Shown piece by piece: positions 8,538 through 15,976 of a stretch of DNA of 23,868 nucleotides (within the stretch, counting starts at the first letter, position 1; each line of letters starts with the position of its first letter). Location of the stretch: IMG/VR virus record IMGVR_UViG_3300008050_003866, positions 1 to 23,868 of that record. One strand, 5' to 3'. The notes below the pieces were generated by a model, which was not told where the DNA came from, made no database searches, and saw only the letters and a list, made by a program, of their open reading frames with translations. This stretch comes from a virus. The translations under genes were made by a program, and so were the position numbers.

Positions 8538-8953
8538 TTCCTGACCTTGGGAGGTGGTACTCGCCTCTTTAAGGCTCGCAATACGCGCTGGACCACGCTT
8601 TGAGGCACGTGGTTAGGTGGTGGCTCCTCTTCGAGCCTAAGTCGGCCTAAGTACCCTTTGTCGCCCTGCCAGCAGGACGCAGCAAACACGCACCCAGCGC
8701 ATAGGCCCCGAGTCGGTGAGTATTTCTTCCGAAAGCACGTAGGAGCGTACTCCGCCTCAGAGGAAGCAATGGCTAATAAAGCCAGTGCCTCTCCCTCCGT
8801 CCCTGAGAACGAAGAAAGCCCCGCACCGACGAGAGCCGCCTGAGTATCCTCAGTGACCTTCGCCGATGCGAGGCTAGATATCGGAGCCAGCACCCTCCCA
8901 GAAGTGTTACTCCGATCTCCCCAACTTTTTCCAGACTTTTTCCCACGCGGCAT
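8534..8953 (-). CDS. Four-cysteine (CX11CX2CX5C) protein of unknown function downstream of the sigma factor
   Basis: 139 residues from the ATG at 8953, chosen because GAGGG lies six bases upstream; an upstream in-frame ATG at 8992 lacks a site. The gene begins inside the 3' end of the sigma-factor gene (47-base overlap in another frame). Four cysteines at about 73, 85, 88 and 94 form CX11CX2CX5C, a spacing seen in Fe-S or zinc sites such as WhiB-type regulators and the AddB/Cas4 iron-sulfur clusters, although none of those families is otherwise recognisable. The N-terminus is basic (MPRGKKSGKSWGDR), and the C-terminus carries EEPPPNH and RVPPPKVRK. A second protein in the window (18389-18907) has nearly the same cysteine pattern. 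Confidence 0.75.
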   Translation of the reverse strand: MPRGKKSGKSWGDRSNTSGRVLAPISSLASAKVTEDTQAALVGAGLSSFSGTEGEALALLAIASSEAEYAPTCFRKKYSPTRGLCAGCVFAASCWQGDKGYLGRLRLEEEPPPNHVPQSVVQRVLRALKRRVPPPKVRK

Positions 8954-9578
8954 CTTTTTCCCTCGGAGTCGCTGACATAGCGTCCTCCACACTCTCTATG
9001 CCCACAGATCGTAAAAAGTCAGCAGCCTTCTTCTTAATCGCCCAATAACGCTGCCGAACGACCCGACCGTCGCCGCTGTGTAGTCCGGTAATCGCTCCGA
9101 TTTCGCTAGAGGTCCAGCCATCCGCCCTCATCCTGATTAGAGCGTACTCGGCTGGCGTAAACCTGTGCTTTAGTAGCTCCTCCCAGAACTGAGCGTCGGA
9201 TTGTCGCTCAACTGCGTAGACCGCGTCTTCAGGACTATCACCACTCTCCACGGTTCTAAGAACTCCGAGCATTCGGTCCTCGCTAAGGTTGGACGACTTC
9301 CATCCGCCGCCTCGATCAGCCGACTTCTTAATGTCAGTCCAAAGTCGGAGCTTTTTGCGCCTAAGAGCGCAATTCAGATAGGCTGGGGGAGGCTTGCCCT
9401 CATTTCCTATAGCCCATTGTCGACAAGCTCCGACGACAGCGAGCGATAACTGTTGCTCCGCGTCTTGTATCGTCATCCCGAGCCATTCTAGTCCTCTGAT
9501 CCCGGAAGCGATTTGCCTACACCGCTTCCGAGTTTCGCTGACACACTGCGCTTCCCACGCTGAGGCTGTGGGTTTCAT
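8907..9578 (-). CDS. Sigma-70-family-like RNA polymerase sigma factor
   Basis: 223 residues. Residues about 38-75 (QDAEQQLSLAVVGACRQW...PAYLNCALRRKKL) resemble sigma region 2, including the pattern in which an aromatic/charged helix is followed by a short 'ayL...i...l' helix. Residues about 139-190 (FTPAEYALIRMRADGWTSSEIGAITG...) resemble region 4, with the helix-turn-helix around WTSSEIGAITGLHSGDGRVVRQRYWAIKK. The start overlaps the CobT-like stop as ATGA. Role, if correct: redirect host RNA polymerase to phage promoters, perhaps the repeated upstream elements in this window. It is divergent, and a non-sigma helix-turn-helix regulator remains possible. Confidence 0.7.
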   Translation of the reverse strand: MKPTASAWEAQCVSETRKRCRQIASGIRGLEWLGMTIQDAEQQLSLAVVGACRQWAIGNEGKPPPAYLNCALRRKKLRLWTDIKKSADRGGGWKSSNLSEDRMLGVLRTVESGDSPEDAVYAVERQSDAQFWEELLKHRFTPAEYALIRMRADGWTSSEIGAITGLHSGDGRVVRQRYWAIKKKAADFLRSVGIESVEDAMSATPREKDAAWEKVWKKLGRSE

Positions 9579-12040
9579 CGGCGACCCCCGCTGGACTGGA
9601 TCAGAAGATCACTGAGCTGCCGCATAACCGCATTGCTAAGCCCCACGCCGCTCTCAATCAAAACATGACCAGTCGCCGCTCGATGTCCCCGTCTCTCTTG
9701 GTTGGGGTAGAAGCTCGCGTACTTCTCCTCATGACCGCGTCCGTAGTAGCCAGCGCCGATCCCAACGCCGATCCCGTATACCTCGATTCCAGCCTGAGCC
9801 ACGGTCTCCACGCAGTCCCTCAGATGGCGATCTTCAATCCCGTGGTCGTTTGCTCCAGCTGGGAGTCCGTCCGCGATAACAATCATCACTAGTCGGTCGC
9901 AGTCCCCAGCGTTCTTCACCGCGTATTTTGCAGACTCAATCACCGATTCCCCGTCAAGGTTCGCAGCGTACCCAGTCACATATGGGATTGCTCCTCCGTC
10001 ATCTGATAGCCCAGGAGCCGATACAAACTCATGCATCCAGAGCGCTGAACTCCAACGCGACCATCGGCAATGCTGTTCCGAGTTCCCGGCAGAATCAGTG
10101 TAGGTGACCATATCCCTAGAAGCTCCGCTGCACTTAGCCGCATAGGAGTTGGTGTACCCCACAACAGAATGAGGCACTCCGCAGAGTCTAAGAGCGTCGT
10201 GAAGAACCATTGCCGTCATCGCTGCGTACCCAGCCTTAGACGTGACTCTGTAGGCCAGAGGCTTCCCGCAGCGGACCTGCTTACCTCGGTCGTCGTCCCA
10301 CCGCTTCCGACTACAGGATTCCCCTTTCTGGTTGACCTCTCCGTGGATTGGACACGTCTGCTGTGGAGCGCTGTCTCCCATGCTACCAGAGCAGTCGACT
10401 ACGATCTGGACGTAAGTGTTTTCCGCCAGCTGGTTGAAGTTATCGGAGAAGATATGAACACTGTCAAACCCCATCGCCAGCCCCGGCAAAGCGTCAGGGT
10501 CAAGGCTGTCGCCCTCCTCTAAGCCACCCACTCGCAAGTTCTGCTTTTGGGCCTTGATCGCGCATCTGAGGTGATTGGCCATAACCGTAGCCGCTGGCCC
10601 AGCCGCCTGACGGAGCCCCTTCGCTGCCTTAGTCGCTTCCTTCCTCTTTGAGCGGTTATACTGCTCCCATTTATCCTGACTCGCCGCTCCAGGATAGACT
10701 AAGTACGGTCGGTTATTAGCGTCAGTCTGGTGAATCCCCGCGATAATCTCGCTGGATGTTTTCAGTTCACCGTAATCGCCTCCGCAGCACGCATCTGCCG
10801 CGTCTATGACCTCTGACGGAGCCTTCATATCCACTTCGCCGACTCCATTTTCGTTGGTCTTACCGTCCTCACTTTTGCCCTTTTCAGGCTCAGAATCCGG
10901 GGAGTCTCCTTCCCCTTCATTGTCGCCTTCGCTGGACCCGTCCTCTCCGTCGTCACCTCCTGCGTTATCACCTTCTTCGGAGCCTTCTTCGGAGCCCTCA
11001 CCCTCAGAGTCATCAGAGTCGTCAGACCCGTTGCCTGACTCATTGTCGTCTCCATCCCCGTCCTCATCCGAGTCCTCATCTCCGTGGTCGATATCGTTGG
11101 AGTCCTCGTCCGAGTCCTCGTCCGAGTCCTCAGAGTCGCTATCCGAAGATCCGCCTGACTCCTCCTCAGTGTCAGACTCAGTGTCCGAGTCCTCCTTGCC
11201 CTGGGGAGAGCCGCTACCTTCCTCAGACTCCTCAGACGACGACTCACCTTCTTCTTCTGACTCACCCGGCTTCCCGAGATCTCCGATATCAGTCCCGTCC
11301 GCATCGTCAGTAGCCATATCCTGGAGCGCCTTCAGCTTATGCCAAACAGCCTCGGCTGCGTCACACACCTCGTCACTTGATTCGGCGAGAAGTCCTAAGT
11401 GGCACTCATCCTGAAGGTAATCGAGGAGCAGCGAAGTGGTTGGGTTAATATCCTCCTGCTTCACGTGCCCTCCGTGAACACGCAGCATGGCTTGAATAAG
11501 AGCCATAAACTGACCGACCGGCTGCTCAGACCCTTCAGGGACGTACTCAGGGTCACACGCCTTCGCGCCTCCCGTTTCTCGGATAACTACCTCGTGGGTC
11601 GCTTTAAGATGTCGCCGACTTCCAGGGTTAATCGCTTGCCACTTTCGCTCAATGTAAAAGTCCTCAAAGACGTTAGCGAGGAGCATTACCCGTCCTCGCT
11701 GGAATACCAGTTCGCCATCTGCATCCAGCTCGGAGCCCCATTTCTCGAGTCGACTCTCGTATACCACACCGTCCGAGTACTCAACATGAGCACACTCGTG
11801 GTCCAGAAGACCTCGCCAAGCCCACTGATGCTCCTCAGTCGCGTCCTCCCGAGCCGCATAGTTCGGTACGGTCAGCGTTCTAGTTTTCCAGTTCCAGCTG
11901 GCTCCTACGCCACGAGACTGAACTACGATGTCTGGTGCTCGTACCAGAGCCCGAGCCGTCCGCTCTGCTGCGGATTGCAGCGCTTCCATCGCTGCTTGTG
12001 GACTAAATAGTCCTTTTGGTTTGAATGGTGGTGGTGTCAT
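9575..12040 (-). CDS. CobT-like protein: HExxH metallopeptidase-like N-terminus, acidic tract and VWA (MIDAS) domain
   Basis: 821 residues. The N-terminal domain carries LLDHECAHVEYSD (HExxH, H81/E82/H85) and NVFEDFYIE (about 123-131), the paired motif of CobT-like and VWA-linked putative zinc peptidases. Residues about 255-405 are an extreme Asp/Glu/Ser/Gly tract. The C-terminal third is a von Willebrand A domain with MIDAS DCSGS (D549, S551, S553) and VIADG (D724). A Cys/His-rich insertion (C563, H566, C576, C591) sits directly after the MIDAS. CobT normally works with CobS and CobN to put cobalt into hydrogenobyrinic acid a,c-diamide; no CobN is present here, so a chaperone-like or metallopeptidase role with the CobS-like ATPase encoded upstream is at least as likely. 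GGAGG lies seven bases before the start, which overlaps the previous stop (TAATG). Confidence 0.88.
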   Translation of the reverse strand: MTPPPFKPKGLFSPQAAMEALQSAAERTARALVRAPDIVVQSRGVGASWNWKTRTLTVPNYAAREDATEEHQWAWRGLLDHECAHVEYSDGVVYESRLEKWGSELDADGELVFQRGRVMLLANVFEDFYIERKWQAINPGSRRHLKATHEVVIRETGGAKACDPEYVPEGSEQPVGQFMALIQAMLRVHGGHVKQEDINPTTSLLLDYLQDECHLGLLAESSDEVCDAAEAVWHKLKALQDMATDDADGTDIGDLGKPGESEEEGESSSEESEEGSGSPQGKEDSDTESDTEEESGGSSDSDSEDSDEDSDEDSNDIDHGDEDSDEDGDGDDNESGNGSDDSDDSEGEGSEEGSEEGDNAGGDDGEDGSSEGDNEGEGDSPDSEPEKGKSEDGKTNENGVGEVDMKAPSEVIDAADACCGGDYGELKTSSEIIAGIHQTDANNRPYLVYPGAASQDKWEQYNRSKRKEATKAAKGLRQAAGPAATVMANHLRCAIKAQKQNLRVGGLEEGDSLDPDALPGLAMGFDSVHIFSDNFNQLAENTYVQIVVDCSGSMGDSAPQQTCPIHGEVNQKGESCSRKRWDDDRGKQVRCGKPLAYRVTSKAGYAAMTAMVLHDALRLCGVPHSVVGYTNSYAAKCSGASRDMVTYTDSAGNSEQHCRWSRWSSALWMHEFVSAPGLSDDGGAIPYVTGYAANLDGESVIESAKYAVKNAGDCDRLVMIVIADGLPAGANDHGIEDRHLRDCVETVAQAGIEVYGIGVGIGAGYYGRGHEEKYASFYPNQERRGHRAATGHVLIESGVGLSNAVMRQLSDLLIQSSGGRR
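10828..11278 (-). repeat. Acidic low-complexity coding tract in the CobT-like gene, with short tandem repeats
   Basis: About 150 codons for Ser, Asp, Glu and Gly with almost no hydrophobic residues. Within it, a 12-base unit (GAGTCCTCGTCC on the plus strand) repeats about two and a half times at 11100-11131, and related units recur around it. CobT proteins normally have an acidic linker between the N-terminal and VWA domains, so the tract is expected in kind; its length and repeat structure suggest expansion by slippage. Confidence 0.85.
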
Positions 12041-12675
12041 TATCTCGCCTCCTTGCGGTTTTCCATTTCCTTGAGTTTTCGTTTAAGCTGGATTTTGGCC
12101 AGCCGCCTCGCCCGATAATCTTCATCGGACTCAGCAAAGTCAGACTTCGGCTCCATATCTGCGATCCTCTGTTTCAGATCCTCGATGTCGGCTTCGACCT
12201 TTCGCCACTTCGCATTCGCATCATACGAAGTGAACGACAATCTCCCTTTGTAGGCTAGATCCCACCCAGGTATAGGCTCCCATCCGTCCGCAGTCTCAGC
12301 CGCTCGGGACTTCTTCCCGAGAAGTCTCCGAGCAGTCTTCAGAGCTGCTTTCTCCATCGCGAACTCTGGTCGATGAGCGTGTAGTCCCATCGCCTCGAGT
12401 CCCTTTCGACTTCGGAAGTAATCATTGGGGTCGTCTTGTGTCTCCTGGGCCAGGAGCCACGCCTCGACCGCTTTGACGTCCATCGGCTTCTTCTTATACG
12501 TCTTATTGAGCCCGGTAAAGATCTCTGCGTCCATATCGATCATTCCGATCCAGACGGTATAAGTCCCCACATCAGCTCTTGTGACAATAACAGCGTAAGC
12601 GTCGTCTCCAACGTACACCCCGCTCGAAATGGTTGGCCCTTTCCACAGCTCAGCTGCGATTGGTACTAGAGACAT
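12040..12675 (-). CDS. Unknown protein between the CobS-like and CobT-like genes, with C-terminal coiled coil
   Basis: 211 residues with GGAG seven bases before the ATG. No family is recognised. The N-terminal half (SSGVYVGDDAYAVIVTRADVGTYTVWIGMID) looks like a beta-rich fold. The C-terminal segment from about residue 158 (WRKVEADIEDLKQRIADMEP, then RRLAKIQLKRKLKEMENRKEAR) is a probable coiled coil. It sits directly between the ATPase and the VWA protein (two bases from the former, one base overlap with the latter), so it may be a third component, adaptor or substrate of that pair; this is inference from position only. Confidence 0.8.
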   Translation of the reverse strand: MSLVPIAAELWKGPTISSGVYVGDDAYAVIVTRADVGTYTVWIGMIDMDAEIFTGLNKTYKKKPMDVKAVEAWLLAQETQDDPNDYFRSRKGLEAMGLHAHRPEFAMEKAALKTARRLLGKKSRAAETADGWEPIPGWDLAYKGRLSFTSYDANAKWRKVEADIEDLKQRIADMEPKSDFAESDEDYRARRLAKIQLKRKLKEMENRKEAR

Positions 12676-12676
12676 T

Positions 12677-13753
12677 TTAACTCTCCTCTGATATGACGAA
12701 CATTCTGCGAATGATCTCGACTAGGGTGTCACGCTCAATTGACGACTTCTGCCGTCTGAGAAACGCTCCGTAAGCAGCCTGGAGTACATAGGAGTCGTCG
12801 TCTCCCGCCTCAATCGGCTTACCTTTCGCATTGACCTGACCCGCTGCGATTCGACGCGCCCAGTCGAGAAGCATCCGAGTGCTGAAGCCCCCGCTGACCT
12901 CTCGGGATTGTCGTACTCCCTCAGCGACTCGCAGAATCCCCCGCAGGTGATCGTGATCGAGGTTGGGTACTTTGCTCGATATGCAGAGCTTCTCGGTATC
13001 CTGATCCATGTACGGACAGTCGATGAAACTGCCAAATCGGTCGAGGAGAGCCTCGTTCATATCGGAGTTCGTTCCTGCGTATGAGAATCGAGTCGACTCC
13101 TGAGAAGCGCCCAGAGCGTTATCCGTTGCGAAGATCCGAAACTCCTCGTGCCTCCGTACATAGCGAGGAGGCTGTGCGTCCTCTAGGAGTACCGCTCCTT
13201 CAGGCTCCAGTATCGGGAAGAGTGCCATAGCAACTGGCGGACTGATCGCCGCAAACTCGTCAAGGAGCAGCCATCCCCCAGACTCAGCCGCAGCCGTAGC
13301 GATACCTGGGACGAACACTGTCCGTCCAGCCTCAGCGCCGATCCGACCCTTCAGATGTCGAACCGATGTTCCGATGTTCATGTTCACCCGCCAGACAGGG
13401 ATATTGCAGCGTGCTGCAATTTGCATCACAAGGCTCGTCTTGCCCGAGCCCTTCGGACCCGTAATCAGACAGGGTGTCCAGCTATTGCAAGCCCAGGGTT
13501 TTGGATTGTCGTGCGGCCAAACAGCCCACGCGAGTTCCCTCACCAGATCCTCTCGGAATACGTAGTTAGGGTCAATTGGCGGAACTCCGTGTGGTATACA
13601 CTCGTCTCCATCTTCGTCATAGTTGACCGCTTGAAACAGCTGAACATCGATCCCAGGTAGGACTAGCGGTTTCCATACTCTCGGCTTTCGGGGAGGCTTT
13701 GCTCCCGCAGTCGGCTTCTTCGATTTAGTGGTTGGTGGTTTGACTTTTGCCAT
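12677..13753 (-). CDS. CobS-like / MoxR-type AAA+ ATPase
   Basis: 358 residues. A Lys/Pro-rich N-terminus is followed by a AAA+ core: Walker A ITGPKGSGKT (about 97-106), Walker B WLLLDEF (about 161-167), sensor 1 region FRIFATDN (about 205-212) and the arginine-finger segment ALLDRFG (about 235-241). The stretch TRFSYAGTNSDMNEALLDRF closely follows the CobS pattern in which an 'Y.GT...N.a..DRw' segment occurs at this place. CobS supplies ATPase activity for cobaltochelatase with CobT; related MoxR ATPases pair with VWA proteins as chaperones. GGAGG lies six bases before the start. It is the first gene after the upstream element at 13805-13878. Confidence 0.88.
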   Translation of the reverse strand: MAKVKPPTTKSKKPTAGAKPPRKPRVWKPLVLPGIDVQLFQAVNYDEDGDECIPHGVPPIDPNYVFREDLVRELAWAVWPHDNPKPWACNSWTPCLITGPKGSGKTSLVMQIAARCNIPVWRVNMNIGTSVRHLKGRIGAEAGRTVFVPGIATAAAESGGWLLLDEFAAISPPVAMALFPILEPEGAVLLEDAQPPRYVRRHEEFRIFATDNALGASQESTRFSYAGTNSDMNEALLDRFGSFIDCPYMDQDTEKLCISSKVPNLDHDHLRGILRVAEGVRQSREVSGGFSTRMLLDWARRIAAGQVNAKGKPIEAGDDDSYVLQAAYGAFLRRQKSSIERDTLVEIIRRMFVISEES

Positions 13754-13804
13754 AATGTGCCTCCAGGCTCTTCTACTCTATCAAGGGGTTAGGCCAATAA
13801 CTGA

Positions 13805-13878
13805 CCGTGGTAAGGACGGGATAATCCCCGCTCATACCTATAATGAAACTAACAATTCGATTGAACGTCATTGTCGTC
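13805..13878 (-). promoter_or_regulatory. Conserved upstream element, copy A (before the CobS-like gene)
   Basis: Read on the minus strand, this intergenic element starts GACGACAATGACGTT, continues to ATTGT and GTTTCATT, then GGGATTATCCC (a five-base inverted repeat with one central base) and CTTACCACGG. The same blocks in the same order, at nearly the same spacing, occur at 15904-15976, with roughly three quarters of positions identical. It ends about 50 bases before the cobS-like start. Its function is unknown: a promoter for the phage sigma factor, an operator or an mRNA leader are all possible. I do not see a convincing sigma-70 -35/-10 pair here. Confidence 0.6.
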
Positions 13879-13880
13879 TT

Positions 13881-13909
13881 AGCGGCAGGATCCGGTAGAG
13901 CCCGCCGCT
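13881..13909 (-). terminator. Possible hairpin after the 361-residue zinc-site gene
   Basis: Six-base perfect arms AGCGGC and GCCGCT, extendable by two pairs across one mismatch, lie 12 bases after the TAA at 13921 and directly before upstream element A. There is no run of T after it on the minus strand, so it does not qualify as a classical intrinsic terminator; it may be a weak or protein-dependent stop, or a processing site. Confidence 0.35.
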
Positions 13910-13920
13910 CTGACGGGGAC

Positions 13921-15006
13921 TTACACCCAAGGACACTTCGCAGCTTCGGAAGACGCCTCCTTAGACGCCTTCTCCTCTTCTGCCTTCACCTCGGCCTTTG
14001 GTCGGTGAGCCTCCTCAATCCTCCGCAGCATCTCGCGGTTGTACCCATAGAGGTCGTCCTCTGTGTATCCGTAAGATTTGAACTGGCAGATTCGGTATCT
14101 CTCGCTGTCAGACATGTTCGGGTGATCGGCAATAAACTTATCCCAATGGACATGAACCCCCTTGAGTCCAGACGACTCGTAAGCTCGATCCCACTCCTTC
14201 TGAAGCCAGATCGCAGTTCGCCACATCTGTCCTGGGCGACACTCACTGGTGTCCCCGTCGAAGTCTGCCTCAAAGAGTTGCTCAGTTCGCTGAGTGGTAA
14301 GGTACTCCTTCTTGTCGTAGAACTTCACAGCAGCCTTGGCCCATATCGCAAAGCCCTTCCGCCGCTTATTGTATTCGTTCGGGAGGTGACTCCGCACTCG
14401 ACGGTCCAGGTACTTCCGACCAGCAAGTCGAGCCATCTTCCGCACAACGTCCATCGCCTCGTCCGCGCTAGGGTGAGCCTCTCGCCATTCATGACGAGTC
14501 TGAGCTGCCTTAGACTTACCCTTCATTTTGTTCAGAAGTTTGAGCGCATTCTCAGAACACGCGTCCCCATCGACAGTGACTCCGTATTTGACGATACAGG
14601 TAGACCCGGTCCAGATCTCCTTACCGTTCTTCTCATTCAGAATAGGGAACTCGTAGCGATTGTTTTTATGTCCGCAGAGTTTGCAGTCCACCTTTCGGCA
14701 CTCTCCATCCCACCAGTCGAGGTGGTCATCGCGCCAGAATGGGTAGCCCCAGTCTCTCATACGATGCGATTCAACGTTCCACTCTGAGAGCGCCTCGGCG
14801 ATCAGTCCGCTATCAAGGTGAGCGTAAAGCGACTCAAGTTGAATCGCTGGGATTGTCGACTGATCCCAGTCGTTCTCCATCAGCGCCTCGATAATCGCTT
14901 CGAGATCATCTGGACAATTGGTTGATGAGAAGAGAAGCCTCAGCGTCACGCGAAATGCGTGAGCGCTTGCAGCGACTCCGTTAAGGTTAGTTAGTGGATA
15001 TGACAT
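13921..15006 (-). CDS. Protein of unknown function with a treble-clef-like CX2C...C site
   Basis: 361 residues from the ATG at 15006, which has GGAGG five bases upstream; an in-frame ATG at 15024 lies before that site and is rejected. Residues about 108-140 read CKLCGHKNNRYEF, then an EIWTGSTCIVKYG segment: a CX2C knuckle followed by a beta hairpin and 'GSTC', a layout common in small zinc domains of phage DNA-metabolism proteins. C103 or C150 could complete the site. The rest is helical and rich in Trp, Lys and Arg; the C-terminal 35 residues are Lys/Glu/Ala-rich. No catalytic motif is seen. The position within the replication block suggests nucleic-acid binding. Confidence 0.82.
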   Translation of the reverse strand: MSYPLTNLNGVAASAHAFRVTLRLLFSSTNCPDDLEAIIEALMENDWDQSTIPAIQLESLYAHLDSGLIAEALSEWNVESHRMRDWGYPFWRDDHLDWWDGECRKVDCKLCGHKNNRYEFPILNEKNGKEIWTGSTCIVKYGVTVDGDACSENALKLLNKMKGKSKAAQTRHEWREAHPSADEAMDVVRKMARLAGRKYLDRRVRSHLPNEYNKRRKGFAIWAKAAVKFYDKKEYLTTQRTEQLFEADFDGDTSECRPGQMWRTAIWLQKEWDRAYESSGLKGVHVHWDKFIADHPNMSDSERYRICQFKSYGYTEDDLYGYNREMLRRIEEAHRPKAEVKAEEEKASKEASSEAAKCPWV

Positions 15007-15024
15007 CCGTGCCTCCATGCACAA

Positions 15025-15050
15025 CAGCCCCCAGTGAATCCCGGAGGCTG
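15025..15050 (-). promoter_or_regulatory. RNA hairpin candidate in the leader of the 361-residue gene
   Basis: On the minus strand CAGCCTCC and GGGGGCTG can form an eight-pair stem including one G-U, with a ten-base loop. It lies in the 67-base gap between the previous stop (15074) and the start at 15006, about eight bases above the ribosome binding site. No T run follows. It could modulate translation or stabilise processed mRNA. Confidence 0.4.
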
Positions 15051-15073
15051 ATAAGTTGGTTAGTTGGTTGATA

Positions 15074-15895
15074 CTACAGGTTGAAAAAGCGCTTCAAGGT
15101 CATTCGATGATGGCGAGTCCCTGGAGGGAGGGCCAGCAGAGCGAAGAACATCTTACTGACAGTGGGCCAGCTCGTCCCCTTCTTGAGGTCATCACGGTTG
15201 CCCGCGAAGTACTCCAGGGTGTAGGATCCGTCTGGATTGCAGCGCACTCGGTATTCACACCGACCCCACGACTTCGGTCCAGAAGCCCTGTGGTTCTTAG
15301 TGATACAAAGAAGCCTCCCCGTCTCATATCCGACGACTGCGTCAGGCTGTTTGCAGCCGCTACCCTCACGCAGTTTCTTCCGCTTCGCCTTCTTGCGACT
15401 GCCTCCGGTCGTCCTCTTGACTTCCTTAGTGGCCTTCCCGACCTCTGAGGTATGGGCTCCGCTGAGATCCTCCGCCTTCAGCTCAGATCCCTTCTCCAGA
15501 GTATCGTCAGTGGTTGAATCTCCCAGATCGACTTTAAGCTCTACGACCGGCTCGTCAGTATCCTGGCTCCCTTGGGCCTCCACCCGCGAGTCGAGTAGCG
15601 TCGGGTCTGGGAGTAGCCAGTCTCGATACCAGTCCTCACTCGAACCGTCACTCGGCGTGATTACGGTTCGAGCCGCCTTCACCCCTTTCAGCACCCGACT
15701 AAGCTCGACAGTCTCGTCCTCTTCGGCGATACACTCATCGGGGAAGGCCATCATCACGGTTTCCCCGTCTCGGAAGCCGATAATAACAGCAGTCGGCTGC
15801 TCCTCTTCCTCGTCACCCCACTTCAAAGCAAAGTGGGTAAGAACACGATTCTGAGCCGCCTTCTTTTTGGTTGTACGTTGTTTTGGTTTTCGCAT
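15074..15895 (-). CDS. Protein of unknown function with a low-complexity middle
   Basis: 273 residues, with GGAGG five bases before the ATG at 15895. A very basic N-terminus (KPKQRTTKKKAAQNR) leads into an acidic/beta segment; residues about 120-185 are low-complexity and charged, ending in GGSRKKAKRKKLREG. The C-terminal 90 residues look like an independent globular domain (DAVVGYETGRLLCITKNH, then SWGRCEYRVRCNPDGSYTLEYFAGN and a helical end). No family is recognised. It is the first gene after upstream element B and is followed by the treble-clef-like protein. Confidence 0.78.
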   Translation of the reverse strand: MRKPKQRTTKKKAAQNRVLTHFALKWGDEEEEQPTAVIIGFRDGETVMMAFPDECIAEEDETVELSRVLKGVKAARTVITPSDGSSEDWYRDWLLPDPTLLDSRVEAQGSQDTDEPVVELKVDLGDSTTDDTLEKGSELKAEDLSGAHTSEVGKATKEVKRTTGGSRKKAKRKKLREGSGCKQPDAVVGYETGRLLCITKNHRASGPKSWGRCEYRVRCNPDGSYTLEYFAGNRDDLKKGTSWPTVSKMFFALLALPPGTRHHRMTLKRFFNL

Positions 15896-15903
15896 TACTG
15901 CCT

Positions 15904-15976
15904 CCAGTGGTTTAAGGGGATCATCCCTCTCACAACATCAATGAAACCGACAATAGAGTTAAACGTCATTGTCGCC
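15904..15976 (-). promoter_or_regulatory. Conserved upstream element, copy B (overlaps primase 3' end)
   Basis: On the minus strand it starts GCGACAATGACGTTTAA, which is also the last codons and stop of the primase gene, then has ATTGTCGGTTTCATTG, GGGATGATCCC (five-base inverted repeat with one central base) and CTTAAACCACTGG just above the ribosome site of the 273-residue gene. CGACAAT and ATTGTCG form seven-base inverted arms separated by 13 bases. TTGGCG, 17 bases and TATTGT give a fair sigma-70-like promoter match in this copy, but copy A lacks the same -35. Confidence 0.6.

Noticed and set aside
10806-11414. Plus-strand Ser/Pro-rich frame of 202 codons
   Set aside because: Antisense image of the Asp/Glu/Ser acidic tract in the CobT-like gene; its low complexity comes from that repeat.
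12721-13035. Second minus-strand frame inside the CobS-like gene
   Set aside because: Overlaps the AAA+ gene fully in another frame, without ribosome site or recognisable protein.
9575-13753. Calling the CobS/CobT-like pair a cobalamin auxiliary metabolic module
   Set aside because: No CobN or other B12 gene is visible here, and MoxR/VWA pairs have other functions; left open in the findings.
13843-14787. Plus-strand open frame of 314 codons
   Set aside because: It runs antisense to the zinc-site gene at 13921-15006, has no ribosome site, and its composition (Leu/Arg/Ser/Val runs) is that of a complementary-strand shadow.
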